A stretch of 32,916 bases of DNA from Thermoplasmatota archaeon (GTDB taxonomy: Archaea > Thermoplasmatota > Penumbrarchaeia > JASLWR01), in the NCBI GenBank assembly GCA_030740765.1, contig JASLWR010000032.1, forward strand, positions 1 through 32,916. Direction: 5' to 3'. Made by a program: the position numbers and the translations under genes. The notes under the pieces were generated by a model. That model saw only the letters and a list, made by a program, of their open reading frames with translations. It had not been told where the DNA came from and ran no database searches. Positions 26,446 to 32,916 of this stretch are shown here, piece by piece (within the stretch, counting starts at the first letter, position 1; every line of letters begins with the position of its first letter).

Positions 26446-26474
26446 AAGGGGTCACCCGAAGCCATACCTGGCTT

Positions 26475-26512
26475 GGGTGCAGCAGAGCCTGCAAGGGTCT
26501 GCGGAGCGTAGC
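26475..26512 (-). repeat. Palindromic element copy C, inverted
   Basis: The reverse complement of this stretch matches 26235-26272 at about 29 of 38 bases without gaps, including the 13-base run GCTCCGCAGACCC. It also shares that run with the FtsZ-like gene copy. It is therefore a third copy of the core, in the opposite orientation. Confidence 0.75.
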
Positions 26513-26564
26513 GGGCAGCGGAATGAAATGGGAGCCAGTATGTTTGCAAAGGAAATCGAAGGCT

Positions 26565-26606
26565 CAGCAATGCCCAAAGGGTATTGCGGAACGAAGTGGG
26601 AGCCCG
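26565..26606 (+). repeat. 42-base direct repeat, copy 2
   Basis: Second copy of the repeat at 26404-26445, preceded by GGAAATCGAAGGCTCA. Nearly the same words occur at 26185-26200 (GGAAATCGATGGCTCA), so a longer ancestral repeat is likely. Confidence 0.85.
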
Positions 26607-26862
26607 TGACGCCGATTCCGATTCATTAATAGAAAAATGAAATCCCGTCTAAATATTTATTTACCATAAAGTGAATCCATCGATTCTATATTAAGATTCT
26701 TTTAGAGCTAGTAACATGAGAACGGGAAGGTATGGCTTTGAGAACCTGGTGTCCAGTATGAAACTCGGATTCTGTACTTTTTTTGGTGTTAATGGAGTGT
26801 GTTCCCGGATTCTCCCAAAATTTTTCTTCGTGAAAGAAATATGATTATCGAGGGATGATGAA

Positions 26863-27708
26863 TTGACAGGCGAACATAGTGAACTGATAGAGAAACTTGA
26901 GGGTCTGGCTAGCCAGGTCCGAGTATGGGTGATGAGATCGACGAATGCAGCTGGGTCCGGCCATCCCGGGGGTTCCATGTCGGCCACGGATATACTGGTC
27001 ACACTCTTTTTCCACCGATTGAGACACTCATCGGATGACCCGAAATGGATCGATCGGGATCGTTTCGTCCTCAGCAAGGGACATGCCGCCCCGGCCCTGT
27101 ATTCATGTCTTGCTCTTTCGGGATATTTTCCACCGGAGGAGCTTATGACGCTGAGAAAGCTGGATTCCCGTCTCCAGGGCCATCCCTGCATGAGAAAGAC
27201 ACCGGGTGTGGAGATGTCCACGGGATCTCTGGGCCAGGGCCTCTCGGTGGGTCTCGGGATGGCATTGGCGGCCAAGCTCGATAAGAAGGAACATCGAATA
27301 TTCGTTATGCTTGGCGATGGGGAATGCGATTCAGGACAGGTATGGGAAGCCGCAATGGCTGCAAGCCATTACAAGCTGGAAAATATCACTGCCTTCGTGG
27401 ATCGGAACGGGCTTCAGATAGACGGCAGTACCAGTGAGATCATGAACCTCGAACCCCTGGTTGACAAGTTCGAGGCCTTTGGCTGGAATGTGCTGACCAT
27501 AGACGGACATGATTTCTCCCAGATCATTGGAGCAATCGAGGAAGGTGACACCACAAGGGGAAAGCCAACAATGATAATCGCCAATACCACAAAAGGGAAA
27601 GGCGTATCCTTCATGGAAAATTCACTCAGTTTTCATGGAAATCCGCCCAGTAATGATGAGCTGGAACTTGGTATAAAGGAATGTATGGGGGGTGAACCCT
27701 GTGACTGA
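26863..27708 (+). CDS. Transketolase, N-terminal subunit
   Basis: A 281-residue TPP-binding half of a split transketolase. It has 'GSGHPGGSMSATDIL', 'LSKGHAAPALYS', 'STGSLGQGLSVGLGMALA' and the TPP/Mg motif 'GDGECDSGQVWEAAM' to 'VDRNGLQ'. With the C subunit it moves two-carbon units between ketoses and aldoses in the non-oxidative pentose phosphate pathway. Translation starts at TTG 26863 with GAGGG eight bases upstream; nearby ATGs are out of frame. The next subunit overlaps its stop. Confidence 0.95.
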   Translation: MTGEHSELIEKLEGLASQVRVWVMRSTNAAGSGHPGGSMSATDILVTLFFHRLRHSSDDPKWIDRDRFVLSKGHAAPALYSCLALSGYFPPEELMTLRKLDSRLQGHPCMRKTPGVEMSTGSLGQGLSVGLGMALAAKLDKKEHRIFVMLGDGECDSGQVWEAAMAASHYKLENITAFVDRNGLQIDGSTSEIMNLEPLVDKFEAFGWNVLTIDGHDFSQIIGAIEEGDTTRGKPTMIIANTTKGKGVSFMENSLSFHGNPPSNDELELGIKECMGGEPCD

Positions 27709-28645
27709 ATGGGAATCCCGGCACTGCAGGGAAGCCTACGGCAAAACACTGCTTCGCCTTGGCGGTGAAATGGAGGACATCGTCGTTCTCGATGCGGACC
27801 TGTCCGGTTCCACGAGGACAGGATGGTTCGGAAAGGAATATCCACATCGTTTCTTCAACTTCGGAGTGGCGGAACAGAACATGATGAGCGCTGCAGCAGG
27901 ATTTGCTGCTACGGGAAAGATCGCTATTGTCTCAACCTTTGCAATGTTCGCAACCGGTAGGGTATATGACCAGATACGTCAGTCCATAGTATATCCAGGT
28001 TTCAATGTCAAAATAGTGGCTACCCATGCTGGTATTACCGTTGGAGGTGATGGGGCTTCACACCAGATGAATGAGGATGTCGGTTTGATGAGATTGCTTC
28101 CCAACATGACGGTGATAGTACCTGCGGATTACTGGGAAACCGCAAAGGCCGTAGAGGCCATCGCGCAGTTTAATGGTCCCGTTTACCTGAGAATGGGCAG
28201 AGCGCCAGTTCCGGTCATTTTCGACGAAAACATGAAATTCAAGATAGGGAAGGCCCGAAAGGTCAGGGACGGTAATGACCTGACTATAATCGCCATGGGT
28301 CAGATGGTGGCCCGAGCGTTGGATGCCGCTGAATCTCTCGCGAAAGAGGGTTTACAAGCGAGGGTAATAAACATGAGCACCATAAAGCCTCTTGACGAAG
28401 CCGCCATAATAAAGGCGGCCAGGGACACCGGTGCGATAGTTACTGTAGAAGAGCACAGTATGATCGGTGGCTTGAGCTCTGCGGTGGCGGAGGTGCTGGT
28501 GGCCTGGGACCCGGTCCCCATGTGCAAGATCGGCATTCCTGACGTGTTCGGACAGAGTGGCGGATGCCGTGAACTTCTAGCGAAATACGGTCTTACTACG
28601 GAGAACATCATAAATTGCGCAAAAAGGGTGCATGCGAGAAAATAG
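27701..28645 (+). CDS. Transketolase, C-terminal subunit
   Basis: A 314-residue subunit with the pyrimidine-binding domain ('[12 protein letters not shown]', '[22 protein letters not shown]', catalytic Glu in 'AEQN', '[20 protein letters not shown]') and the C-terminal transketolase domain ('[16 protein letters not shown]', '[17 protein letters not shown]'). GTG at 27701 overlaps the upstream stop (GTGACTGA) and lies eight bases after a GGGGGG run. The in-frame GTG at 27692 is too close to that run. The two halves equal one full-length transketolase cut between its domains. Confidence 0.95.
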   Translation: MTEWESRHCREAYGKTLLRLGGEMEDIVVLDADLSGSTRTGWFGKEYPHRFFNFGVAEQNMMSAAAGFAATGKIAIVSTFAMFATGRVYDQIRQSIVYPGFNVKIVATHAGITVGGDGASHQMNEDVGLMRLLPNMTVIVPADYWETAKAVEAIAQFNGPVYLRMGRAPVPVIFDENMKFKIGKARKVRDGNDLTIIAMGQMVARALDAAESLAKEGLQARVINMSTIKPLDEAAIIKAARDTGAIVTVEEHSMIGGLSSAVAEVLVAWDPVPMCKIGIPDVFGQSGGCRELLAKYGLTTENIINCAKRVHARK

Positions 28646-28682
28646 GATTTTTAAAGTTACATTCAATAAGAGGCGTTTAATC

Positions 28683-29333
28683 ATGAAAATATTCATCGAC
28701 ACTGCGAACATCGAAGCAATAAAGAAAGCGAACGACCTAGGGATAGTGGACGGGGTTACCACCAATCCTTCGCTAATAGCAAAAGAAGGACGTGATTTTA
28801 TCGAGGTCGTGGAAGAGATCTGCGAGATCGTGGACGGCCCCATAAGCGCGGAGGTTATCTCAGAAGATGCCGAGGGTATGGTGGAGGAGGCAAAGGAACT
28901 CTCGAAAATACACCTGAACATAGTGATAAAGATCCCAATGACCGGAGAGGGACTGAAGGCCACGAAGATATGCAAGGGTCTCGCAATAAAGACCAACGTC
29001 ACGCTGGTTTTCACGGCAACCCAGGCTCTGCTGGCTGCAAAAGCGGGGGCCACATATGTGTCACCGTTCATCGGGCGGCTTGACGATTACAGCAAGACCG
29101 GAATGGAGTTGGTGGAAGAGATACTTGAGATATATGATAACTACGATTTTGATACAGAGGTGATAGTGGCATCGGTAAGGCATCCGGTTCACGTATTGGA
29201 GGCCGCTCTCCTGGGCGCTCACATCGCCACCGTCCCGCCGGCCATTATCGATAAGCTTCTCCATCATCCACTGACCGATATTGGCATAGAGAGGTTTCTC
29301 GCTGACTGGGAAAAGGTCCCGAAAAACGATTGA
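28683..29333 (+). CDS. Short-type transaldolase
   Basis: A 216-residue class-I aldolase of the TalC/FSA type. '[18 protein letters not shown]' and '[17 protein letters not shown]' open the barrel; the Schiff-base Lys is about residue 83 in '[14 protein letters not shown]'. '[11 protein letters not shown]' and '[18 protein letters not shown]' follow. ATG 28683 is preceded by AGAGGCG; the in-frame ATG at 28632 overlaps transketolase. It transfers dihydroxyacetone units between sugar phosphates, or cleaves fructose 6-phosphate, which cannot be told apart here. It completes a three-gene sugar-phosphate operon. Confidence 0.95.
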   Translation: MKIFIDTANIEAIKKANDLGIVDGVTTNPSLIAKEGRDFIEVVEEICEIVDGPISAEVISEDAEGMVEEAKELSKIHLNIVIKIPMTGEGLKATKICKGLAIKTNVTLVFTATQALLAAKAGATYVSPFIGRLDDYSKTGMELVEEILEIYDNYDFDTEVIVASVRHPVHVLEAALLGAHIATVPPAIIDKLLHHPLTDIGIERFLADWEKVPKND

Positions 29334-29423
29334 GAGCGGCTCTGTGGATTTCTGTAAGGCAAATCACACTTTTCCTGTCGTTTGGATTACATTCGTATAA
29401 CTAAAAAATCTTATATCTATAAA

Positions 29424-29672
29424 TCAATAAACTTTTCCTCTATGTCTAATTATTAAAACTAAAACTCCCATATTTGTTTTTGCATAAATTACTCGATAAT
29501 CACCATCACGATATTTGAATAAACCTCGGTATTGACCTTTTAAGGGACTCCCCGCATTTGGATCCTCGGATAGAGCTTCCTCTAATTTATCCAATAACCT
29601 TGCTATCTGCGACTTATCGATTTTTTTCAGATCTCTTGAAACCGATGCTTTGTAATCCACTTTAGAGGCCAA
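29424..29672 (-). CDS. RelE/ParE-family toxin
   Basis: An 82-residue RelE-like ribosome-dependent mRNA interferase. The pattern 'KVDYKASVSRDLKKIDK', 'LLDKLEEALSEDPNAGSPLKGQYRGLFKYRDGDYRVIY' region, and 'VLVLIIRHRGKVY' is diagnostic, including the basic 'RGKVY' end. Its start overlaps the stop of the antitoxin by 11 bases. Confidence 0.92.
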   Translation of the reverse strand: MASKVDYKASVSRDLKKIDKSQIARLLDKLEEALSEDPNAGSPLKGQYRGLFKYRDGDYRVIYAKTNMGVLVLIIRHRGKVY

Positions 29673-29880
29673 GTCGCTCCCTCATTTCCTTCCCAGAAAT
29701 AATTTCATCATCCTTATCATGTAAGCGTTCGAAGGCTATCATGTAATCTGCATACTCGTGTAAATATGTATCAATCGCCTTCTTTATCAGGTAGGATCTT
29801 GTTCGATCTACTGTATTAGCTATGTTGTCTAATTCCCTGGCCGTATCATCAGGTAAACGTATACAAACGGAAGTACCCAT
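29662..29880 (-). CDS. Ribbon-helix-helix antitoxin
   Basis: A 72-residue protein from the Met at 29880, which is placed a few bases after GGGTGA; the ATG at 29892 adds four residues. 'TSVCIRLPDDTARELDNIA' followed by 'RTRSYLIKKAIDTYL' is a ribbon-helix-helix DNA-binding domain, and the C-terminus ('EMRERLGL') would bind the toxin. It normally represses its own operon with the toxin. Confidence 0.9.
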   Translation of the reverse strand: MGTSVCIRLPDDTARELDNIANTVDRTRSYLIKKAIDTYLHEYADYMIAFERLHDKDDEIISGKEMRERLGL

Positions 29881-29894
29881 CTTTTCACCCATTT

Positions 29895-29944
29895 ATTACA
29901 TTGTATTATTTGTATATAAGTGTATTACATTGAAATAATGTAAT
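29895..29944 (-). promoter_or_regulatory. Promoter and operator of the toxin-antitoxin pair
   Basis: ATTACATT (29924-29931) and AATGTAAT (29937-29944) form a perfect 8-bp inverted repeat with a 5-base spacer. A further ATTACATT half-site is at 29895-29902. A TATA-like CTTATATACA (29911-29920, minus strand) lies between them. Binding of the ribbon-helix-helix protein here would cover the promoter, which is typical autorepression. Confidence 0.6.
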
Positions 29945-30054
29945 CTATAATGGAAATTCAAATATTATCAGTCTTTTTTCAGAGTAATGATATCTGAAAA
30001 AAAATCGATGGCATCAATTCAAGAATAGTGTTAGACAATGTTTCGAATATTGCC

Positions 30055-31542
30055 TTAAATAATTCCTCTATAGATTACACCCAGTATTCCACCGATAAGA
30101 AGGATTATACCTATGATTATACCAACTATCGCCATCTGTCTTCCTTTATATTGAAGGGGTTCGTTATCGATCTTACGCATGGAAATAGCGTTAAAGTACA
30201 TCCCTGCAATACCGAATAATATACCAAAGATCACAATTCCAGCAATGCTTACTGGGCGTGGTATTATACTAAAGAACACAAAAATTGAAACCGCAATTAC
30301 CCCCACAATTGATAAAATAAAAGTGATAAGTGCCAGACTATAGATTTTTGGAGGCGTATTAGGAGATGTCGATGAAACATTCGTAGTATTTTCTGCACTA
30401 ATGTTTTGCTCTTGCGGTGTTGATGGATCGGAATCTTGTACGATGTTCGGAGTAATTTCAGGAGATTTATCTAAAGTTTTTAAGTTGGAATCGGTACTTT
30501 GTAAAATGCCATGAGTAACCTGAACCGCTTCATGTAACGTTTTTGAATCAGAATCGGAACTCTGTAAAATGCTCTGAGTAATTTCCGGAGATTGGTGTAA
30601 GGTTTTCAGGTCCGGATCGGACCGCTGATCAGGAAAACTGATTATTTTCTTTTCACTTATCTCCTTTAACTTGTACAACATCACATCTGTACCCCATCGA
30701 TCTTCTTTTCGTTTTTTTAAGGCTCCCATGATCACTTCGTCCAGTTCCTTTGGTACTTCGGAATTAAGTGAACTTGGTTGTTCGGGTTGATCCATCAGAA
30801 CCTTCCCCATGCAATCTGCGATGTCCTCTCCTTTAAATGGATTTTTTCCAGTTACCATCTTGTAAAACATCACGCCGATCTGGAAGATATCCGTCTGCCA
30901 ATCCACATTTCCGTATTCACGTTTGTTGAATTGTTCCGGTGCACTGTGGGAAAGCGTCCCCTTGAAATCCTGGGATCCGGTTACTGATTCCGACGCCATG
31001 AATTTTCCAATCCCCCAATCAGTGATCTTTGCCACCCCTCTGGTACTAAAAAGAATGTTCTCCGGTTTCATATCACGATGAACAGAAGCCATCTTATGAG
31101 CATAGGAAAGGCCTTCCAGAACCTGTACCATTATTTGGACGGTTTCTCCGATCGTCAGTTTATGCTTTTTCATTAATTGCTTAAGACTGCCCCCCGCCAT
31201 TAATTCCATCGCCATGTGGGGTAAGGGTTCCGTTTTTATGCTGTGGAGCTTAACAATATTACGATGATCCAATCTCATCCATAGCTCAGCCTCGGATTTG
31301 AAACGATTCATTACCTTTGGATCTTTACTTGCCAGATTACCATCAATTTTTGGGATCTTCAGAGCAAACGCCTTTCCATCTTCATCATTACCATAATAAA
31401 CGTCTGCGAAGCCACCAGAACCAAGTAGATGGTCGATTCGATAATCAGGAAGAAGGTTCCGAATGTTATCCGGTGCGGGTTCGGGTGGTGGTGGCGGCAG
31501 AAAGTCCACGAACGAATCGGATTGTTCAATCGGTGAATCCAT
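30055..31542 (-). CDS. Hanks-type Ser/Thr protein kinase with C-terminal membrane domain
   Basis: A 495-residue protein. A Pro-rich start (PPPPPEPAP) leads into a full kinase domain (about 34-295): Gly loop 'GSGGFADVY', Lys62 in 'ALKIPK', Glu84/86 on helix C, catalytic Asp157 in 'HRDMKPEN', the metal site 'DWG' at 175-177 in place of DFG, and 'APEQ' at 201-204. All residues for activity are present. A linker with three 21-residue repeats (30430-30618) follows, then three hydrophobic helices with 'YKGRQMAIVGIIIGII', as in DUF4190-type membrane modules. The kinase domain would face the cytosol. The 234-residue zinc-ribbon protein gene lies 100 bases upstream on the same strand. Substrates unknown. 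Confidence 0.93.
   Translation of the reverse strand: MDSPIEQSDSFVDFLPPPPPEPAPDNIRNLLPDYRIDHLLGSGGFADVYYGNDEDGKAFALKIPKIDGNLASKDPKVMNRFKSEAELWMRLDHRNIVKLHSIKTEPLPHMAMELMAGGSLKQLMKKHKLTIGETVQIMVQVLEGLSYAHKMASVHRDMKPENILFSTRGVAKITDWGIGKFMASESVTGSQDFKGTLSHSAPEQFNKREYGNVDWQTDIFQIGVMFYKMVTGKNPFKGEDIADCMGKVLMDQPEQPSSLNSEVPKELDEVIMGALKKRKEDRWGTDVMLYKLKEISEKKIISFPDQRSDPDLKTLHQSPEITQSILQSSDSDSKTLHEAVQVTHGILQSTDSNLKTLDKSPEITPNIVQDSDPSTPQEQNISAENTTNVSSTSPNTPPKIYSLALITFILSIVGVIAVSIFVFFSIIPRPVSIAGIVIFGILFGIAGMYFNAISMRKIDNEPLQYKGRQMAIVGIIIGIILLIGGILGVIYRGII
30430..30618 (-). repeat. Three 21-residue repeats in the kinase linker
   Basis: Each unit begins 'D(P/S)(D/N)(L/S)KTL' and ends with 'I(L/V)Q(S/D)(S/T)'. 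The arrangement is exact, without indels, so the units arose by tandem duplication. Confidence 0.85.
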
Positions 31543-31642
31543 GTTTCTCTATCGAGGAATTATTCTGTAGATATAAAAACATTATTGAATGATATCTTAA
31601 TGATGGGATTGTACTTTTAAAATGTATGCAATTATCGCTCGA

Positions 31643-32347
31643 TCAAGATTTATATTTTCCACAATATGAACATTCCGATTTCAAAGTCAAATTATTGTAA
31701 AATAGAGATTTTTTACAAAATGGGCATTTATCTGGAATAGATTCCGCGTGGTTGGGTTCTATATTATTTGAGTCGCTTTGCCCCCAAGCTTTGTACATTG
31801 CTTCTTGTTCAAGTTTCTTCTTTTTCCTCTTTTTCTTGAAAATTGCGAATATCACACTCCCCCCACCAATAAAGAAAAATATAACGATCATCCCGAATAT
31901 TGTGTCAAATATTTTTTCCCCCATCGAAGGTTCATAAACACTTATTCTGATGTTATAATCCACATCGCTTGGCTCATTCGTTAAAACCAAAATTGTAAAG
32001 TTATTTCCATATATAGATCCTGCAGAAATCTTATCTGAATATTCTTTAACATCTTCTGTTTCTGAATGTAAAACAAAATATTCACTATCAAGCCATGAAA
32101 AATTATTACAATGACCTTTTACAAGAAAAATTTGTATTGTCCCCTGTCCAATTACTTCAACTGACCATTCTATATTTTCTCCGTCTCTAGCATCAATATA
32201 ATACATATTCTGTCTAGAAGATTTGATAGTATTCATCGATGAAAATTCTTTGTCAATCTCTTTCGTAAAACCCGATGTATTTGTTGCAAATACTGGTAGC
32301 AAAATAAAGGAAATGAGAATTATGAGTAGAATTTTTCTTAGGATCAT
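31643..32347 (-). CDS. Secreted/membrane protein with C-terminal zinc ribbon
   Basis: A 234-residue protein with an N-terminal signal peptide (hydrophobic about 5-23), an extracellular beta-rich domain with several Asn and Asp residues (about 25-140), one membrane helix (about 147-167), a very basic stretch (KKKRKKKKLEQ) and a cytosolic zinc ribbon of the form 'CPFC' ... 'CSYCGKYKS'. The A/T content is higher than that of its neighbours. The outside-domain, anchor, inside zinc-ribbon order echoes the PKD protein at the start of the window, without sequence similarity. Function unknown. Confidence 0.72.
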   Translation of the reverse strand: MILRKILLIILISFILLPVFATNTSGFTKEIDKEFSSMNTIKSSRQNMYYIDARDGENIEWSVEVIGQGTIQIFLVKGHCNNFSWLDSEYFVLHSETEDVKEYSDKISAGSIYGNNFTILVLTNEPSDVDYNIRISVYEPSMGEKIFDTIFGMIVIFFFIGGGSVIFAIFKKKRKKKKLEQEAMYKAWGQSDSNNIEPNHAESIPDKCPFCKKSLFYNNLTLKSECSYCGKYKS

Positions 32348-32916
32348 TTTACATCTCCACTATACTTTTACTTGACTCATAATTAGCAAGAGATATGAAC
32401 ATTAAATATTTGATATTTTTGATTTTCTTTCAGAAAATAAATGTTTATAACTTATATTTCGGCCCTCCTTTATGAAGTAAATATTTCCCTCACTAGATTA
32501 ATAACAAACATCAATTTTGATATTGATTTCGCATAACGACTTGCGGGTTGGCGAAGTTACGTGGGTGGCGGGATTCTCGTGTTGTCACGATTGGCGGAGG
32601 CCGTAAGGCCGGATGCCGAGAACTCGTTTATGCGAGACCGCTAGGTCCGAGCATTGGGGTGGGCATCAGTTCAACACCAAGTGCAGAGTTATTGATTGAG
32701 AGGATTCTTTTCTTATATACCGTTTCCGAAATAACTACTTCAATATATTTTTCTTTTCAGAATCCATGACGTATTGAAAAAGCCATGGCTCGATATGGAA
32801 TCTTGTAGAACTGATACCCTCTAAAATGTTCATAAGCAAGGATTTATCCTTGATTTTACTTAAAAATAGCCACAAGAACGCCAGTGCCTTTAGGCTCTGG
32901 ATGAATTGTGGCGCCG
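32348..32916. other. Terminal gene-free region
   Basis: No gene with family similarity is seen in these 569 bases; the 73-residue frame at 32548-32769 runs through the hairpin cluster and is not called. The first 180 bases are A/T-rich and hold the promoter area of the zinc-ribbon gene. A G/C-rich hairpin cluster spans about 32540-32660. CCAG-T-GCC/GGC-T-CTGG forms another hairpin at 32881-32900, at the window edge. Confidence 0.5.
32577..32636. repeat. Cluster of short hairpins
   Basis: TCGTG/CACGA (32577-32590, loop TTGT), GGCC/GGCC with GTAA loop (32599-32610) and CTCG/CGAG with TTTATG loop (32623-32636) follow one another. The G/C content is well above the flanks. The style resembles the array at 26064-26606, but the sequence does not clearly match. 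Confidence 0.6.

Larger units (their letters stand above)
26064..26606. repeat. Array of consecutive short perfect hairpins
   Basis: Stems found by eye: TTTGCAGGG/CCCTGCAAA (26064-26087), CCGTTT/AAACGG (26088-26105), GTCAAG/CTTGAC enclosing TTTCGAC/GTCGAAA (26112-26148), palindrome GGCTCAATTGAGCC (26195-26208), GCAGA/TCTGC (26245-26265), GAAAACC/GGTTTTC inside CACCT/AGGTG (26268-26299), GGAGAAAC/GTTTCTCC (26302-26321), GCAGAA/TTCTGC (26328-26343), GCAAT/ATTGC (26352-26365), ATATAATC/GATTATAT (26378-26395), GCAATGCCC/GGGTATTGC (26406-26426), GGGTG/CACCC (26437-26457), AAGCCA/TGGCTT (26459-26474) and GCAGA/TCTGC (26482-26502). Most loops are two to seven bases. This density is far beyond chance. 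Confidence 0.8.
25880..26862. other. Gene-free region with tandem repeats and a hairpin array
   Basis: This stretch of about 980 bases has no gene with family similarity. It holds a 37-base tandem repeat (25985-26072), many perfect short hairpins (26064-26606), copies of a palindromic module shared with the FtsZ-like gene, and two 42-base direct repeats. The last 250 bases (26610-26862) are A/T-rich, with a TATA-like ATATTTATTT near 26654, a T7 run at 26778-26784 and a possible 42-codon frame (26716-26844) that I do not call. The transketolase Shine-Dalgarno ends the region. Confidence 0.6.

Noticed and set aside
26394-26629. Two overlapping plus-strand frames across the 42-base direct repeats
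   Set aside because: Both depend on the repeat sequence, lack ribosome-binding sites, and overlap each other in different frames.
26716-26844. Small 42-codon frame upstream of transketolase
   Set aside because: It has no Shine-Dalgarno, no clear promoter at leaderless spacing, and no recognisable similarity. It is noted only as a candidate.
26691-27275. A 194-codon minus-strand frame
   Set aside because: Most of it is antisense to the transketolase N subunit, whose identity is certain.
32548-32769. A 73-codon plus-strand frame in the terminal gap
   Set aside because: It spans the hairpin cluster and then A/T-rich DNA. Its residue composition is unlike that of the real genes here.
1-32916. 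tRNA or rRNA genes
   Set aside because: I looked for cloverleaf-type arms and conserved GGTTCRA-type motifs in the gaps and found none that could be supported by eye.

Overview
The window looks archaeal, probably from the Euryarchaeota in the broad sense and plausibly Thermoplasmatota-like; the exact lineage cannot be fixed from sequence alone. Support comes from an A/V-type ATP synthase subunit D, an archaeosortase-type cysteine transpeptidase, a PadR/HAAS pair, a divergent FtsZ homologue, a split transketolase with a short transaldolase, several TATA-like boxes about 25-30 bases before leaderless starts, and frequent TTG/GTG starts.

Layout. 1-8 kb: two giant surface proteins with one membrane anchor each (a PKD/Ig protein with cytosolic zinc ribbons and acidic tail, and an Ig/FnIII-like protein), a small Gly/Ser-rich membrane protein, and a stand-alone Lrp-type ligand-binding domain. 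8.2-11.3 kb: a DUF1015 protein next to phosphoserine aminotransferase (serine synthesis), then a dCTP deaminase/dUTPase-fold protein. 11.4-14.8 kb: a PadR regulator overlapping a HAAS-domain membrane protein with four C-terminal repeats, broken by a one-base frameshift at an A7 run, then a convergent TPR membrane protein. 15-16.9 kb: ATP synthase subunit D, a 51-residue membrane peptide and an archaeosortase. 16.9-20.3 kb (minus strand): a divergent FtsZ-like protein, a six-TM protein with a charged tail, and ornithine carbamoyltransferase. 20.5-24.5 kb (minus strand): a carboxypeptidase-regulatory-domain membrane protein, a membrane-bound metallophosphoesterase and an ABC-2-type permease. 24.6-25.9 kb: a LarA-type lactate racemase homologue. 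25.9-26.9 kb: a gene-free stretch packed with hairpins and repeats. 26.9-29.3 kb: transketolase N and C subunits and transaldolase (non-oxidative pentose phosphate pathway). 29.4-32.3 kb (minus strand): a RelE/RHH toxin-antitoxin pair, a Hanks-type Ser/Thr kinase with C-terminal membrane helices, and a zinc-ribbon membrane protein. The last 570 bases have no convincing gene but carry another hairpin cluster.

Most unusual: (1) the FtsZ-like protein keeps the T7 catalytic-loop pattern NxDxxD but has lost the GGGTGTG tubulin signature, and has a long insert after the first strands. (2) Part of that insert is an in-frame copy of a palindromic element also present, in two orientations, in the hairpin-rich stretch at 26.2-26.5 kb. 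Between copies the stem arms change together, so hairpin structure appears to be preserved. This resembles the protein-coding palindromic elements of Rickettsia, here in an archaeal cytoskeletal gene. No tRNA, rRNA, CRISPR array or transposase was seen.
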